Assembly (NCBI GenBank): GCA_951828385.1
Contig: OX639973.1
Location: 5,633,200-5,697,199, forward strand
DNA length: 64,000 nucleotides
DNA from: an uncultured Poribacteria bacterium
Lineage (GTDB): Bacteria; Poribacteria; WGA-4E; WGA-3G
Reading direction: 5' to 3'
Of this stretch, positions 9,146 through 16,722 are shown in pieces. Positions within the stretch are counted from its first letter, which is position 1; every line of letters starts with the position of its first letter. Below the pieces are notes generated by a model, which was not told where the DNA came from, ran no database searches, and saw only the letters and a list, made by a program, of their open reading frames with translations. The position numbers were made by a program, and so were the translations under genes.

Positions 9146-10996
9146 ATGAAGAAAACACTATTTTTACTTTTTTTGATACTTATCCTCATCTCAACCCTAC
9201 TCATATCCAACACCTTTGCCCAAGACTATACACAGTGGGAACTCCCTGACGGTGCCATCGCGCGAATCGGGAAAGGTGGCGTAGGCGATATAAAATATTC
9301 TCCTGATGGCAGGCTTCTCGCCGTAGCAAGTCGTATTGGTATTTGGCTCTACGATGCGGCAACCCTTCAAGAGGCCGCCTTTCTTACAGGAGATACGAAT
9401 GGGATTATCTGCGTGGCGTTTAGCCCGGATGGACGCACTTTCGCGATTGGAACTGGCGATGGAACTATCCTACTGTGGGATACAATTATTGGTGAGCGTA
9501 AGACGACGCTCATAGGACACAGGAATGGAATCTTCGGTATATCGTTCAGTCCAGATGGAAATACCATCGTTAGTGGAAGTAGCGACGGTACTGTTCGACT
9601 CTGGGACGCAAACACCGGAAAACACAAGATGACGCTCACAGGACATACGGATTGGGTCTGGAGCGTGGCGTTTAGTCCCGATGGAAATACGATCGCCAGT
9701 GGAGATAGCAATGGTGACATCCGACTCTGGGACCCAAACACCGGAAAACACAAGAATACGCTGACTGGACATAAGCGATATGCCCTTAGTGTAGCGTTTA
9801 GTCTTGATAGTCAGACACTCGCAAGTGGAGGTGAAGACAATACCGTCCGACTTTGGGATACAATCACAGGTGCTCAGAAGAAAACGTTGACAGAACATAC
9901 AGGCACAGTTGACACGGTCGTGTTTAGTCCGGATGGGAGCACCCTTGCAAGTGCGAGTGGAGACATCCGTCTCTGGGACCCAAACACCGGAAAACACAAG
10001 ATGACACTCAAAGGGCATCTCGGAGGCGTTAACAGCGTGGCGTTCAGTCCCGATGGGAACACTATTGCTACTGGCGGTGACGGTGACCTCCGACTCTGGG
10101 ACGCAAATACCGGAAAACATAAGCACACACTTTCTGGACATTCGTCTATGGTCAGAAGCGTGGCGTTCAGTCCCGATGGAAATACGATCGCTACTGGAAA
10201 TTTCGATAGCACGATACGTCTCTGGGACGCAAACACCGGAAAACACAAGATGACGCTCACAGGAAATACGTGGGATGTTCAGAGCGTGGTGTTCAGCCCA
10301 GACGGGAATACGATCGCCAGTGGGAATTACGACAGTAACATCCGACTTTGGAACACACACACCGGAAAACAGATAACAACGCTTACCGGACATACAGAAG
10401 GCATCAATAGCGTCGTATTCAGTCCGGATGGCAGGACGATTGCCAGTGGAAGTGAAGACGATACCGTTCGACTTTGGGACGCAAACACCGGAAAGCACAA
10501 GAACACACTCATTGGACATACCGAAGATGTACAGAGTGTAGCGTTCAGTCCGGATGGAAAAATAATCGTTACCGGATGTTCCGATGGCACTATCCAGCTC
10601 TGGGATGCAAAAACAGGCGGGCATAAAAAAACGCTCACTGGGCATACGAGAAATATTTGGAATGTAGCATTCAGTCCGGATGGAAATACTATTGCCAGTG
10701 GAAGCGGGGATGGCACTATCCGACTCTGGAACGCAGACACTGGTGAACACGAGAATACCCTGACTACCGACAATAAGCAAAGTGCTTTCAGCGTGGCGTT
10801 TAGTCCCGATAGGCGCATCCTTGCCAGTGGCCATGAAGATGGTACCATCCGTCTATGGGACGCAGATACCGGCACACACATAACAACACTCACTGGACAC
10901 GCTGCCAGAGTTTGGAGTGTGGCGTTCAGTCCGGATGGGCGGATACTTGCCAGTGGCAGTGGTGATGGTACAGTACTGCTGTGGCGGCTGCGTTAA
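9146..10996 (+). CDS. Exported WD40 protein with 14 repeats (third of three)
   Basis: This 616-residue paralogue has a signal peptide (M-K-K-T-L-F-L-L-F ... S-N-T-F-A-Q). The shared Q-W-E-L-P-D-G-A-I-A-R module and again 14 WD40 blades follow. The open frame extends back to 9050 and overlaps the previous gene, but ATG 9146 has AAAGGAA upstream and starts the signal peptide, so it is preferred. Blades 3, 4, 6 and 8 share long identical DNA tracts around A-N-T-G-K-H-K-M-T-L. Lys-rich linkers (G-K-H-K) between blades make the surface basic. The gene ends directly after the last blade (V-L-L-W-R-L-R). An extracytoplasmic scaffold or recognition role is inferred; the ligand is unknown. Confidence 0.9.
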   Translation: MKKTLFLLFLILILISTLLISNTFAQDYTQWELPDGAIARIGKGGVGDIKYSPDGRLLAVASRIGIWLYDAATLQEAAFLTGDTNGIICVAFSPDGRTFAIGTGDGTILLWDTIIGERKTTLIGHRNGIFGISFSPDGNTIVSGSSDGTVRLWDANTGKHKMTLTGHTDWVWSVAFSPDGNTIASGDSNGDIRLWDPNTGKHKNTLTGHKRYALSVAFSLDSQTLASGGEDNTVRLWDTITGAQKKTLTEHTGTVDTVVFSPDGSTLASASGDIRLWDPNTGKHKMTLKGHLGGVNSVAFSPDGNTIATGGDGDLRLWDANTGKHKHTLSGHSSMVRSVAFSPDGNTIATGNFDSTIRLWDANTGKHKMTLTGNTWDVQSVVFSPDGNTIASGNYDSNIRLWNTHTGKQITTLTGHTEGINSVVFSPDGRTIASGSEDDTVRLWDANTGKHKNTLIGHTEDVQSVAFSPDGKIIVTGCSDGTIQLWDAKTGGHKKTLTGHTRNIWNVAFSPDGNTIASGSGDGTIRLWNADTGEHENTLTTDNKQSAFSVAFSPDRRILASGHEDGTIRLWDADTGTHITTLTGHAARVWSVAFSPDGRILASGSGDGTVLLWRLR

Positions 10997-11027
10997 TACT
11001 GAAAGAACGGCAATTTACGCACCTAAT

Positions 11028-11056
11028 TTGACAGAGATTTTTTTTTATGTTATACT
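11028..11056 (+). promoter_or_regulatory. Near-consensus sigma70 promoter TTGACA-N17-TATACT
   Basis: TTGACA at 11028-11033 and TATACT at 11051-11056 are separated by 17 bases. Transcription is expected to begin near 11063, only about six bases before the ATG at 11069, so the first gene of the small pair downstream would have a nearly leaderless mRNA. This is one of the best promoter matches in the window. Confidence 0.75.
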
Positions 11057-11068
11057 ATTGGTGATTTG

Positions 11069-11338
11069 ATGGGGTTTATATGGACAGATTACATCAAATA
11101 CAAGGCAAGGTTACGCGGACTTGACCTTGCTAAAATCGAAGGCATCGTTAGGTATTTGACAGAACGCTACTTTGACACGGGAACAGGGCGGCAGATCGCT
11201 ATAGGTTCTCACGACAATCAACTCGTTATGACTCCCTATGAAGCACATCAGGATTCTGTCATTCCAATAACGGTTCACGCCACAACTCGTCAACAGATTA
11301 GATCTCGAATTAGGACAGGGAGGTACACCCTTGAATAA
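11069..11338 (+). CDS. Small hypothetical protein, possible toxin of a two-gene module
   Basis: The 89-residue basic protein is not firmly recognised. It has an N-terminal helix (Y-K-A-R-L-R-G-L-D-L), then strands ending in V-I-P-I-T-V-H-A-T-T-R-Q-Q-I. This is the kind of layout seen in DUF4258/BrnT/RelE-like small toxins. The next gene (11331) encodes a DUF2283-type protein, often found paired with such proteins, and overlaps this one by 8 bases. TTG 11066 is also possible, but no ribosome-binding site precedes either codon and the promoter predicts transcription from about 11063. The toxin assignment rests on size, pairing and fold impression, not on catalytic residues. Confidence 0.55.
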   Translation: MGFIWTDYIKYKARLRGLDLAKIEGIVRYLTERYFDTGTGRQIAIGSHDNQLVMTPYEAHQDSVIPITVHATTRQQIRSRIRTGRYTLE

Positions 11339-11564
11339 AACAAAGATGGTCTACTTTGAAAAAGAGGATATATTGCACCTGGCGATTTCTGAGGAACCAG
11401 AAACCAACAGTCTTGAACTCAGCCCGAATATTACCGCAGAATTAAACAGGGACGGTGAACTCATCGGTATTGAAATCCTAAATGCCAGTACTTTCATTCG
11501 GGACTCGATTTTAGAATCCGCTCATGCAAAAATGCTCTTACTCACCGAAGTTCAACCGGCGTAA
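11331..11564 (+). CDS. DUF2283 family protein, possible antitoxin partner
   Basis: The 77-residue acidic protein matches the DUF2283 pattern: M-V-Y-F-E-K-E-D-I-L-H-L-A-I-S, then S-P-N-I-T-A-E-L-N-R-D-G-E-L-I-G-I-E-I-L-N-A-S. The start appears to be TTG 11331, because GGGAGG sits 7 bases upstream, whereas the next ATG (11346) is too far from it. The TTG lies inside the last codons of the preceding gene (8-base overlap), a typical arrangement for translational coupling in two-gene modules. DUF2283 proteins have no established enzymatic role; pairing with a small basic protein suggests an antitoxin-like function. Confidence 0.72.
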   Translation: MNKTKMVYFEKEDILHLAISEEPETNSLELSPNITAELNRDGELIGIEILNASTFIRDSILESAHAKMLLLTEVQPA

Positions 11565-11731
11565 TTAAGGAGAAATCACCAGTCAATAATCCCAGCCTGA
11601 AGTCGAGGAAACCTGTGGAATCGGAAGTGTCCGAACCATAGAAACCGATCGTGAAATCAGGGAAAAATACAACAGAATATTAACTTTCAGATTCGCTTCT
11701 ATTTTTTATTTTAAGGTAAGGAAAATCGTCT

Positions 11732-12544
11732 ATGACCCAACATCCAGAACTCACCTTAACAGAAAATCGTCCGTTTCAAACCCAACGCACAGATACATGG
11801 TGGCTACAGCCTTTAGCGGTATTTCTCGGGTTGGGAATCTTCGTCCTTTATGGACTCTTTCGCGTTTTTGAAGGGGATCATTTCATTCACGGACCCTACC
11901 TGTCCCCTCTTTACTCACCGGTGCTTTTCGGTGCTGAAGAGGTCGCGCATAGCGTTGAGCACAGTTGGTTTGGTATGATGCCGTCTTGGATGCCAGGGTT
12001 CATTACCCCAGCAGTCCTGATTATGTGGATGCCACTCGGATTTCGCTTTACATGCTACTACTATCGCGGCGCGTATTACAAAGCGTTCTGGGCAGACCCA
12101 CCATCCTGTACAGTATCAGAGCCACGAAAAGGCTATCGAGGGGAAAACTCCTTCCCGTTGATTATACAAAATATCCATAGATATTTCCTTTATATCGCGC
12201 TCATCTTTATCGGTATCCTCGCTTACGATGTATGGAAAGCACTCTGGTTCGTCAATGATAACGGTGAGACAGTCTTCGGGATCGGGGTAGGCACTATCAT
12301 TTTAGCGGGCAACGTCGTCCTTTTAGGCGGTTACACGCTCGGATGCCACTCTTTACGCCACCTCGTCGGGGGGGCAGTCGACCTGCTTTCCAAAGCACCT
12401 GTGCGTCGGGAAGCGTACAACTGCGTCAGCTGTTTAAATCGCCATCACATGCTCTGGGCATGGATGAGCCTCTGTTGGGTCGGTTTTTCGGATGTATACG
12501 TCCGTTTCATAGCACCAACATTTGATAAAGTTTGGATTCCATAG
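11732..12544 (+). CDS. sdhC: Succinate dehydrogenase/fumarate reductase membrane anchor (cytochrome b) subunit
   Basis: The 270-residue membrane protein has about five hydrophobic segments and several His residues suited to haem or quinone binding (H-S-V-E-H, I-H-R-Y-F, G-C-H-S-L-R-H). It is followed directly by the flavoprotein and iron-sulfur subunits, which fixes its role as the anchor of complex II. The single-subunit five-helix form, with the order C-A-B, resembles the Sdh1-type enzymes of Actinobacteria, as far as I recall them. A Cys pair near the C-terminus (N-C-V-S-C-L-N-R-H-H) is unusual for an anchor subunit. The ATG follows AAGGTAAGGAAA. It stops 43 bases before the preferred start of sdhA. 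Confidence 0.82.
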   Translation: MTQHPELTLTENRPFQTQRTDTWWLQPLAVFLGLGIFVLYGLFRVFEGDHFIHGPYLSPLYSPVLFGAEEVAHSVEHSWFGMMPSWMPGFITPAVLIMWMPLGFRFTCYYYRGAYYKAFWADPPSCTVSEPRKGYRGENSFPLIIQNIHRYFLYIALIFIGILAYDVWKALWFVNDNGETVFGIGVGTIILAGNVVLLGGYTLGCHSLRHLVGGAVDLLSKAPVRREAYNCVSCLNRHHMLWAWMSLCWVGFSDVYVRFIAPTFDKVWIP

Positions 12545-12587
12545 TTTAATAAATGACTATAGTAGAGAAGAAAGAGGAAACATTAGC

Positions 12588-14420
12588 GTGTCATCTTACG
12601 AAACACATGAATATGATGTATTGATAATCGGAGCCGGTGGTGCTGGACTTCGCGCTGCCATTGAAGCCGCTGTAGGCGACCTTAAAGTAGGTCTCGTGTG
12701 TAAGTCCTTGCTTGGCAAGGCACACACTGTCATGGCAGAAGGCGGAGTCGCCGCTGCTTTGGCGAATGTCGATGAAAGGGACAGTTGGCGCGTCCATTTT
12801 GCCGACACCATGCGTGGCGGACAGTATCTCTCCAACGCACGGATGGCAGAACTTCATGCACAGGAATCGCCTGATCGCGTGCGCGAACTTGAGGCATGGG
12901 GCGCGCTGTTTGACCGAACACAAGACGGAGGTATCCTCCAACGGAACTTCGGTGGACACCAATACCCACGTCTCGCACACGTCGGCGACCGGACAGGATT
13001 AGAAATGATCCGTGCCTTACAGGATCACGGCATCCACCAAGGCATTGAAGTACACATGGAGAATACCGTCGTCTCGCTTTTGAAAACAGGAGACAGGATA
13101 TCCGGTGCCTTCGGTTACGAGCGTGAAAAAGGACGCTTCAAAGTCTTTACAGCGAAAGCCGTTGTCTTGGCAACTGGCGGTGCTGGCAAGGCATACAAAG
13201 TCACAAGCAATAGCTGGGAATACACCGGTGATGGACACGCGCTCGCGTATCACGCCGGCGCAGAACTCATTGATATGGAGTTCGTTCAATTCCATCCGAC
13301 GGGTATGGTTTGGCCCCCCAGTGTCCGAGGGATCTTGGTTACCGAAGGTGTCCGCGGTGAGGGGGGTATCCTCACAAACAGTGAAGGCACACGCTTCATG
13401 TTCGACGACATCCCCGAACTCTACGTGAACCAGACAGCCGATAATCCTGAAGAAGGTTGGCGGTATACGCAAGGTGACCGAGAAGCACGGCGTCCACCGG
13501 AACTCTTGACGCGCGATCACGTCGCACGTTGTATCGTCCGAGAAGTCCAAGAAGGCAGAGGCAGCCCACACGGCGGTGTATTCTTGGATATCGCGTGGAT
13601 TAAGGAGAAGATTCCGAATGCTGCCGAACATATCCGCAGGAAGCTGCCGAGTATGTACCACCAGTTCAGAGAACTTGCCAATATTGACATCACAGCAGAA
13701 CCGATGGAGGTCGGCCCGACGACACACTATATTATGGGCGGTATCCGAGTCGATCCAGATTCACAGATGACAGCCGTTCCCGGACTTTTCGCTGCAGGCG
13801 AATGCGCTGCCGGTTTGCACGGTGCCAACAGACTTGGTGGTAATTCTCTTTCCGATCTGCTCGTCTTCGGTAAGCGTGCAGGAGAATACGCTGCGCAGTT
13901 TGCGATGGAAAACGGAGCAGTTCCGATTGATGAATCGGAAATTGATACAATCGCTGCGCATACACTAAAACCCTTTGAGAACCCACAAACGGATGGCAAC
14001 GACAACAATACGGGTCCCTACGACATCCAAGCACAACTCCAAGAAAAGATGCAGGAACTGGTCGGTATTGCCCGAAGCCAAGAAAGTCTCACACAAGCCA
14101 TTGAAGAGATTCAGAACCTCCGTGAAAAAGCGGAGAACGTTCATGCGATCGGTAACCGAGAGTACAACGCTGGCTGGCATACGGCTCTGGATCTCGACTG
14201 TCTGCTCACGGCTTCCGAAGCGATTGCGCTCGCTGCACTTGAACGCAAAGCAAGTATCGGCGCGCATTCACGGGATGACTTCCCAGAAAAAGAAGAATCA
14301 GGTGCAGGCAAATATAATACGATCATCAAGAAAACAGATGATGGCGAAATGTTAGTCCGGCGCGAACCGATTGACGAACTCCGTGCTGATCTGCAGGAAA
14401 TCATAGACGAGATGGGATAA
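12588..14420 (+). CDS. sdhA: Succinate dehydrogenase/fumarate reductase flavoprotein subunit
   Basis: This is the FAD-binding catalytic subunit of complex II, which oxidises succinate or reduces fumarate. Seen: the dinucleotide motif V-L-I-I-G-A-G-G-A-G-L-R-A-A; the His expected to hold FAD covalently in K-A-H-T-V-M-A-E-G-G; H-P-T-G with T-E-G-V-R-G-E-G-G; the catalytic Arg region D-H-V-A-R; G-P-T-T-H-Y-I-M-G-G; and A-G-E-C-A-A-G-L-H-G-A-N-R-L-G-G-N-S. The frame opens at 12522 inside sdhC, but GTG 12588 has GAGGA about 9 bases upstream and begins just before the Rossmann strand, giving 611 residues. The direction of the reaction cannot be told from sequence. Confidence 0.95.
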   Translation: MSSYETHEYDVLIIGAGGAGLRAAIEAAVGDLKVGLVCKSLLGKAHTVMAEGGVAAALANVDERDSWRVHFADTMRGGQYLSNARMAELHAQESPDRVRELEAWGALFDRTQDGGILQRNFGGHQYPRLAHVGDRTGLEMIRALQDHGIHQGIEVHMENTVVSLLKTGDRISGAFGYEREKGRFKVFTAKAVVLATGGAGKAYKVTSNSWEYTGDGHALAYHAGAELIDMEFVQFHPTGMVWPPSVRGILVTEGVRGEGGILTNSEGTRFMFDDIPELYVNQTADNPEEGWRYTQGDREARRPPELLTRDHVARCIVREVQEGRGSPHGGVFLDIAWIKEKIPNAAEHIRRKLPSMYHQFRELANIDITAEPMEVGPTTHYIMGGIRVDPDSQMTAVPGLFAAGECAAGLHGANRLGGNSLSDLLVFGKRAGEYAAQFAMENGAVPIDESEIDTIAAHTLKPFENPQTDGNDNNTGPYDIQAQLQEKMQELVGIARSQESLTQAIEEIQNLREKAENVHAIGNREYNAGWHTALDLDCLLTASEAIALAALERKASIGAHSRDDFPEKEESGAGKYNTIIKKTDDGEMLVRREPIDELRADLQEIIDEMG

Positions 14421-14429
14421 ATGGTTTTC

Positions 14430-14579
14430 GGTTATCAGTTATCAGTTGTTGGTTAAAGAGGTTCCTGATGATGATAACCTAAACGGGAAAATGGGGGAAA
14501 GTAGTTGATAATTGTCAGCGGATACTCGCGTCACAGTAGACGTAACTGATAACCGACAACTCTCACTGCGAGGCAAACT
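14430..14579. repeat. Dispersed intergenic hairpin element, copy A
   Basis: This is copy A of a family with five copies in the window. Its left end is rich in GTTATCAG and GTTGG units and its right end in AACTGAT and AACCGAC units, so the two ends are imperfect inverted repeats. The 20-base tract CTCTCACTGCGAGGCAAACT (14560-14579) recurs perfectly inverted at 56221-56240. It sits inside the sdh operon between the A and B genes and supplies almost the whole spacer, ending three bases before the sdhB ATG. Confidence 0.75.
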
Positions 14580-14582
14580 ATT

Positions 14583-15323
14583 ATGAGCAAAGCAACTTTT
14601 AGAATCTGGCGCGGCAACTCGGACGATGCGCAATTTGTCGATTACGATACCGAAGTCTCTGAAGGCATGGTGGTCTTAGACGCGGTCCACCGTATCCAAG
14701 CCGAACAGGCAAACGATATGGCTGTTCGCTGGAACTGTAAAGCGGGGAAATGTGGGTCGTGTTCCGCCGAAATCAACGGGCAACCGAAATTGATGTGTAT
14801 GACGCGTCTTGACACCGTACCGCTCGACGCACCCGTCACAGTTGAACCGATGCGCGCATTTCCGATCATCAAAGATCTCGTTGCAGATGTGTCGTGGAAC
14901 TTCAAGGTAAAAGAGCGGATGAAACCGTTCGCACCGCGTCCGCCAGATGCCGAAGACGGCACATGGCGAATGGAACAGGAAGACATTGACCACGTCCAAG
15001 AATTTCGGAAGTGTATTGAGTGCTTCCTCTGTCAAGATGTCTGCCACGTCCTACGCGACCACAAACTGCACGACGAGTTCATCGGACCGAGATTCCTCGT
15101 CTACGCTGCGTCCTTAGAGATGCACCCAATTGATACTGAGAACCGACTGGAAGAGTTAAAAAATTCGGACGGGATCGGGTATTGTAATATCACGAAGTGT
15201 TGCACGAAGGTCTGTCCAGAACATATCACAATTACGGATAATGCCATCATCCCACTCAAAGAACGCGTGGTTGACGAGTTCTACGATCCGATCAAAAAAC
15301 TTTTCCGCGTCTTTAGCCGTTGA
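14583..15323 (+). CDS. sdhB: Succinate dehydrogenase/fumarate reductase iron-sulfur subunit
   Basis: This is the electron-transfer subunit of complex II. The N-terminal [2Fe-2S] ligands are in C-K-A-G-K-C-G-S-C, with a fourth Cys in L-M-C-M-T-R. The C-terminal clusters are in C-I-E-C-F-L-C-Q-D-V-C-H and C-N-I-T-K-C-C-T-K-V-C-P-E-H. The usual Pro after the fourth Cys of the [4Fe-4S] set is His here. At 246 residues it has the usual length. The start codon directly follows a dispersed repeat, and no strong ribosome-binding site is seen, which raises the question of how its level is matched to sdhA. Confidence 0.95.
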   Translation: MSKATFRIWRGNSDDAQFVDYDTEVSEGMVVLDAVHRIQAEQANDMAVRWNCKAGKCGSCSAEINGQPKLMCMTRLDTVPLDAPVTVEPMRAFPIIKDLVADVSWNFKVKERMKPFAPRPPDAEDGTWRMEQEDIDHVQEFRKCIECFLCQDVCHVLRDHKLHDEFIGPRFLVYAASLEMHPIDTENRLEELKNSDGIGYCNITKCCTKVCPEHITITDNAIIPLKERVVDEFYDPIKKLFRVFSR

Positions 15324-15439
15324 TAGTTACCGTTGCCATGGTAATATTTTTTTTACAGCGAAACAGAAAAGAAAAACGCTTACGAACCCATACAGTGAAT
15401 GGGTTTTCAACCATATTTGGAAAATTACCAAAAAGCAAA

Positions 15440-15485
15440 AAAAGATACCATTTGGTATCTTTTCCAAAAGATTGGTATCTTTTTT
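15440..15485. promoter_or_regulatory. Perfect 11-bp palindrome plus a third half-site, possible operator or terminator
   Basis: AAAAGATACCA (15440-15450), two bases, then its exact complement TGGTATCTTTT (15453-15463). A third copy of the half-site, TTGGTATCTTTT, lies at 15472-15483 in direct orientation. The two-base loop is too tight for an RNA hairpin unless the inner pairs open, but the T-runs could serve as a terminator for sdhB. The three-half-site arrangement equally suggests a protein-binding site ahead of the oxidoreductase gene at 15532. Confidence 0.5.
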
Positions 15486-15531
15486 AGCACAAAATTTCTC
15501 TTGACATATACAATTCGGAGATGTTAGAATC

Positions 15532-16668
15532 ATGGGAACCAGCAAAAACGATATTTTAAGAGTCGGTGTGATTGGACCAGGTGGTGCGGGACGTGGTAAT
15601 ACGCTCGGTTTCGCAACCCGCCCGGATGCCGAAGTCGTCGCCGCAGCAGATGCCTATGAAGGCAGCTTGGACGCTTTAGAGAACGCACTTCGAGAGAGAG
15701 TTGACGACTATAAACCGAATAGCCTCACCCGCTACCTCGGCGAACATGAATTCGTTGAAATGCTCAATCACGAAGACCTTGACATCGTCGGCGTTTTCTC
15801 ACCACATTCCTTGCACGATATTCATGTCAAATACGCGCTGCGTGCAGGCTGTCATGTCATCGTCGAAAAACCGATGGCGAACGTCGTCGGCGATGCCATC
15901 TCCATCACCAAAATAGCACTGGGGAGTGGGCTACACCTCGTCGGCGGGTATCAACGGCATTATCAAGATACCTATATGGCAGGTAGACGCGCAATCGCCG
16001 AAGGACGCATCGGGAACCTAAAGAAATTCGAGGTCTACATGGCGCAGCGATGGGGGGCTGGCGGCTGGCGCGGCGATCCCCGCTTCTCCGGTGGCGGTCA
16101 ACCCAACGACTCCGGCAGCCATCTCCAAGATATATTCCTCTGGATGACCGGTGCATTGCCAGCTGAAGTCTACGGAACAACCGACATGAAGTTTGAGGAC
16201 GATGACGGAAACCTCGTTCCGAAGTTCGTCGAAATCAATTCCTACTCCGATGTAACGCTTGATAACGGTGCTGAAGGGACGATTACCATCCTTGGGAACA
16301 CGCGTGTCGGGTTTGAGGAGTGGGTCATTCTTGAAGGCGACGAAGGCACAATTGAAATCAAAAGCGGGATTCAGTATATTCCGAAGGGTGGCGAAGCAGA
16401 ACCGCTCACTTACCCGCGCCCGGAAGGCTATCCGAGCAGTAAAGTCGATCAGCTCGTCGGCCTGGTAAAAGGCGAGTACGATGCGAATTACACCTCCGGT
16501 GTCAACGGGATACGCACCAGTTGGTTGACGAATTCAATCCTTGAAGCCGGTAGGGGACCCGACGAGAAAAATAGGGTCAACTGCGATAATCTTATTCAGA
16601 AAGAGGGGCACACCCGGCAAGACGTTTTGGCACTGATTGATGAATGCGCCGCCAGATCGTGCTACTAA
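15532..16668 (+). CDS. Gfo/Idh/MocA family oxidoreductase
   Basis: The 378-residue NAD(P)-dependent sugar or polyol dehydrogenase-like protein has an N-terminal Rossmann domain with R-V-G-V-I-G-P-G-G-A-G-R-G. The family E-K-P-M-A lysine motif follows, then a C-terminal alpha/beta domain with the conserved G-S-H-L-Q-D region (D-S-G-S-H), where the active-site His usually lies. It is one of three family members in the window, the others being at 38584 and 53742, which are not closely similar to it by eye. The ATG has only GGAG at a long distance. The substrate cannot be told. Confidence 0.9.
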   Translation: MGTSKNDILRVGVIGPGGAGRGNTLGFATRPDAEVVAAADAYEGSLDALENALRERVDDYKPNSLTRYLGEHEFVEMLNHEDLDIVGVFSPHSLHDIHVKYALRAGCHVIVEKPMANVVGDAISITKIALGSGLHLVGGYQRHYQDTYMAGRRAIAEGRIGNLKKFEVYMAQRWGAGGWRGDPRFSGGGQPNDSGSHLQDIFLWMTGALPAEVYGTTDMKFEDDDGNLVPKFVEINSYSDVTLDNGAEGTITILGNTRVGFEEWVILEGDEGTIEIKSGIQYIPKGGEAEPLTYPRPEGYPSSKVDQLVGLVKGEYDANYTSGVNGIRTSWLTNSILEAGRGPDEKNRVNCDNLIQKEGHTRQDVLALIDECAARSCY

Positions 16669-16722
16669 ACCGCAAGTTGTCCCTTTTCTTATCCAGTGTA
16701 CCCTACGGAAAACGATACTGAT

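Noticed and set aside
9470-10834. Long minus-strand frame (454 codons), and similar ones at 5054-6079, 7467-8336 and 8069-8458
   Set aside because: They lie opposite WD40 repeats and merely reflect the repeated codon pattern on the other strand. They have no family motifs, only repeated Cys/Ser/Pro strings.
9146-10996. Regularly spaced repeats in the WD40 genes that might suggest a CRISPR array
   Set aside because: The repeats are in one reading frame, about 120-130 bases apart, and encode WD40 blades.
13017-13727. Minus-strand frame of 236 codons inside sdhA
   Set aside because: A shadow of the conserved flavoprotein gene.
15501-15530. TTGACA-N18-TAGAAT resembling a promoter
   Set aside because: The -10 ends one base before the ATG at 15532, so transcription would begin inside the gene and remove the Rossmann start. 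Probably chance, or a promoter for a shorter product.
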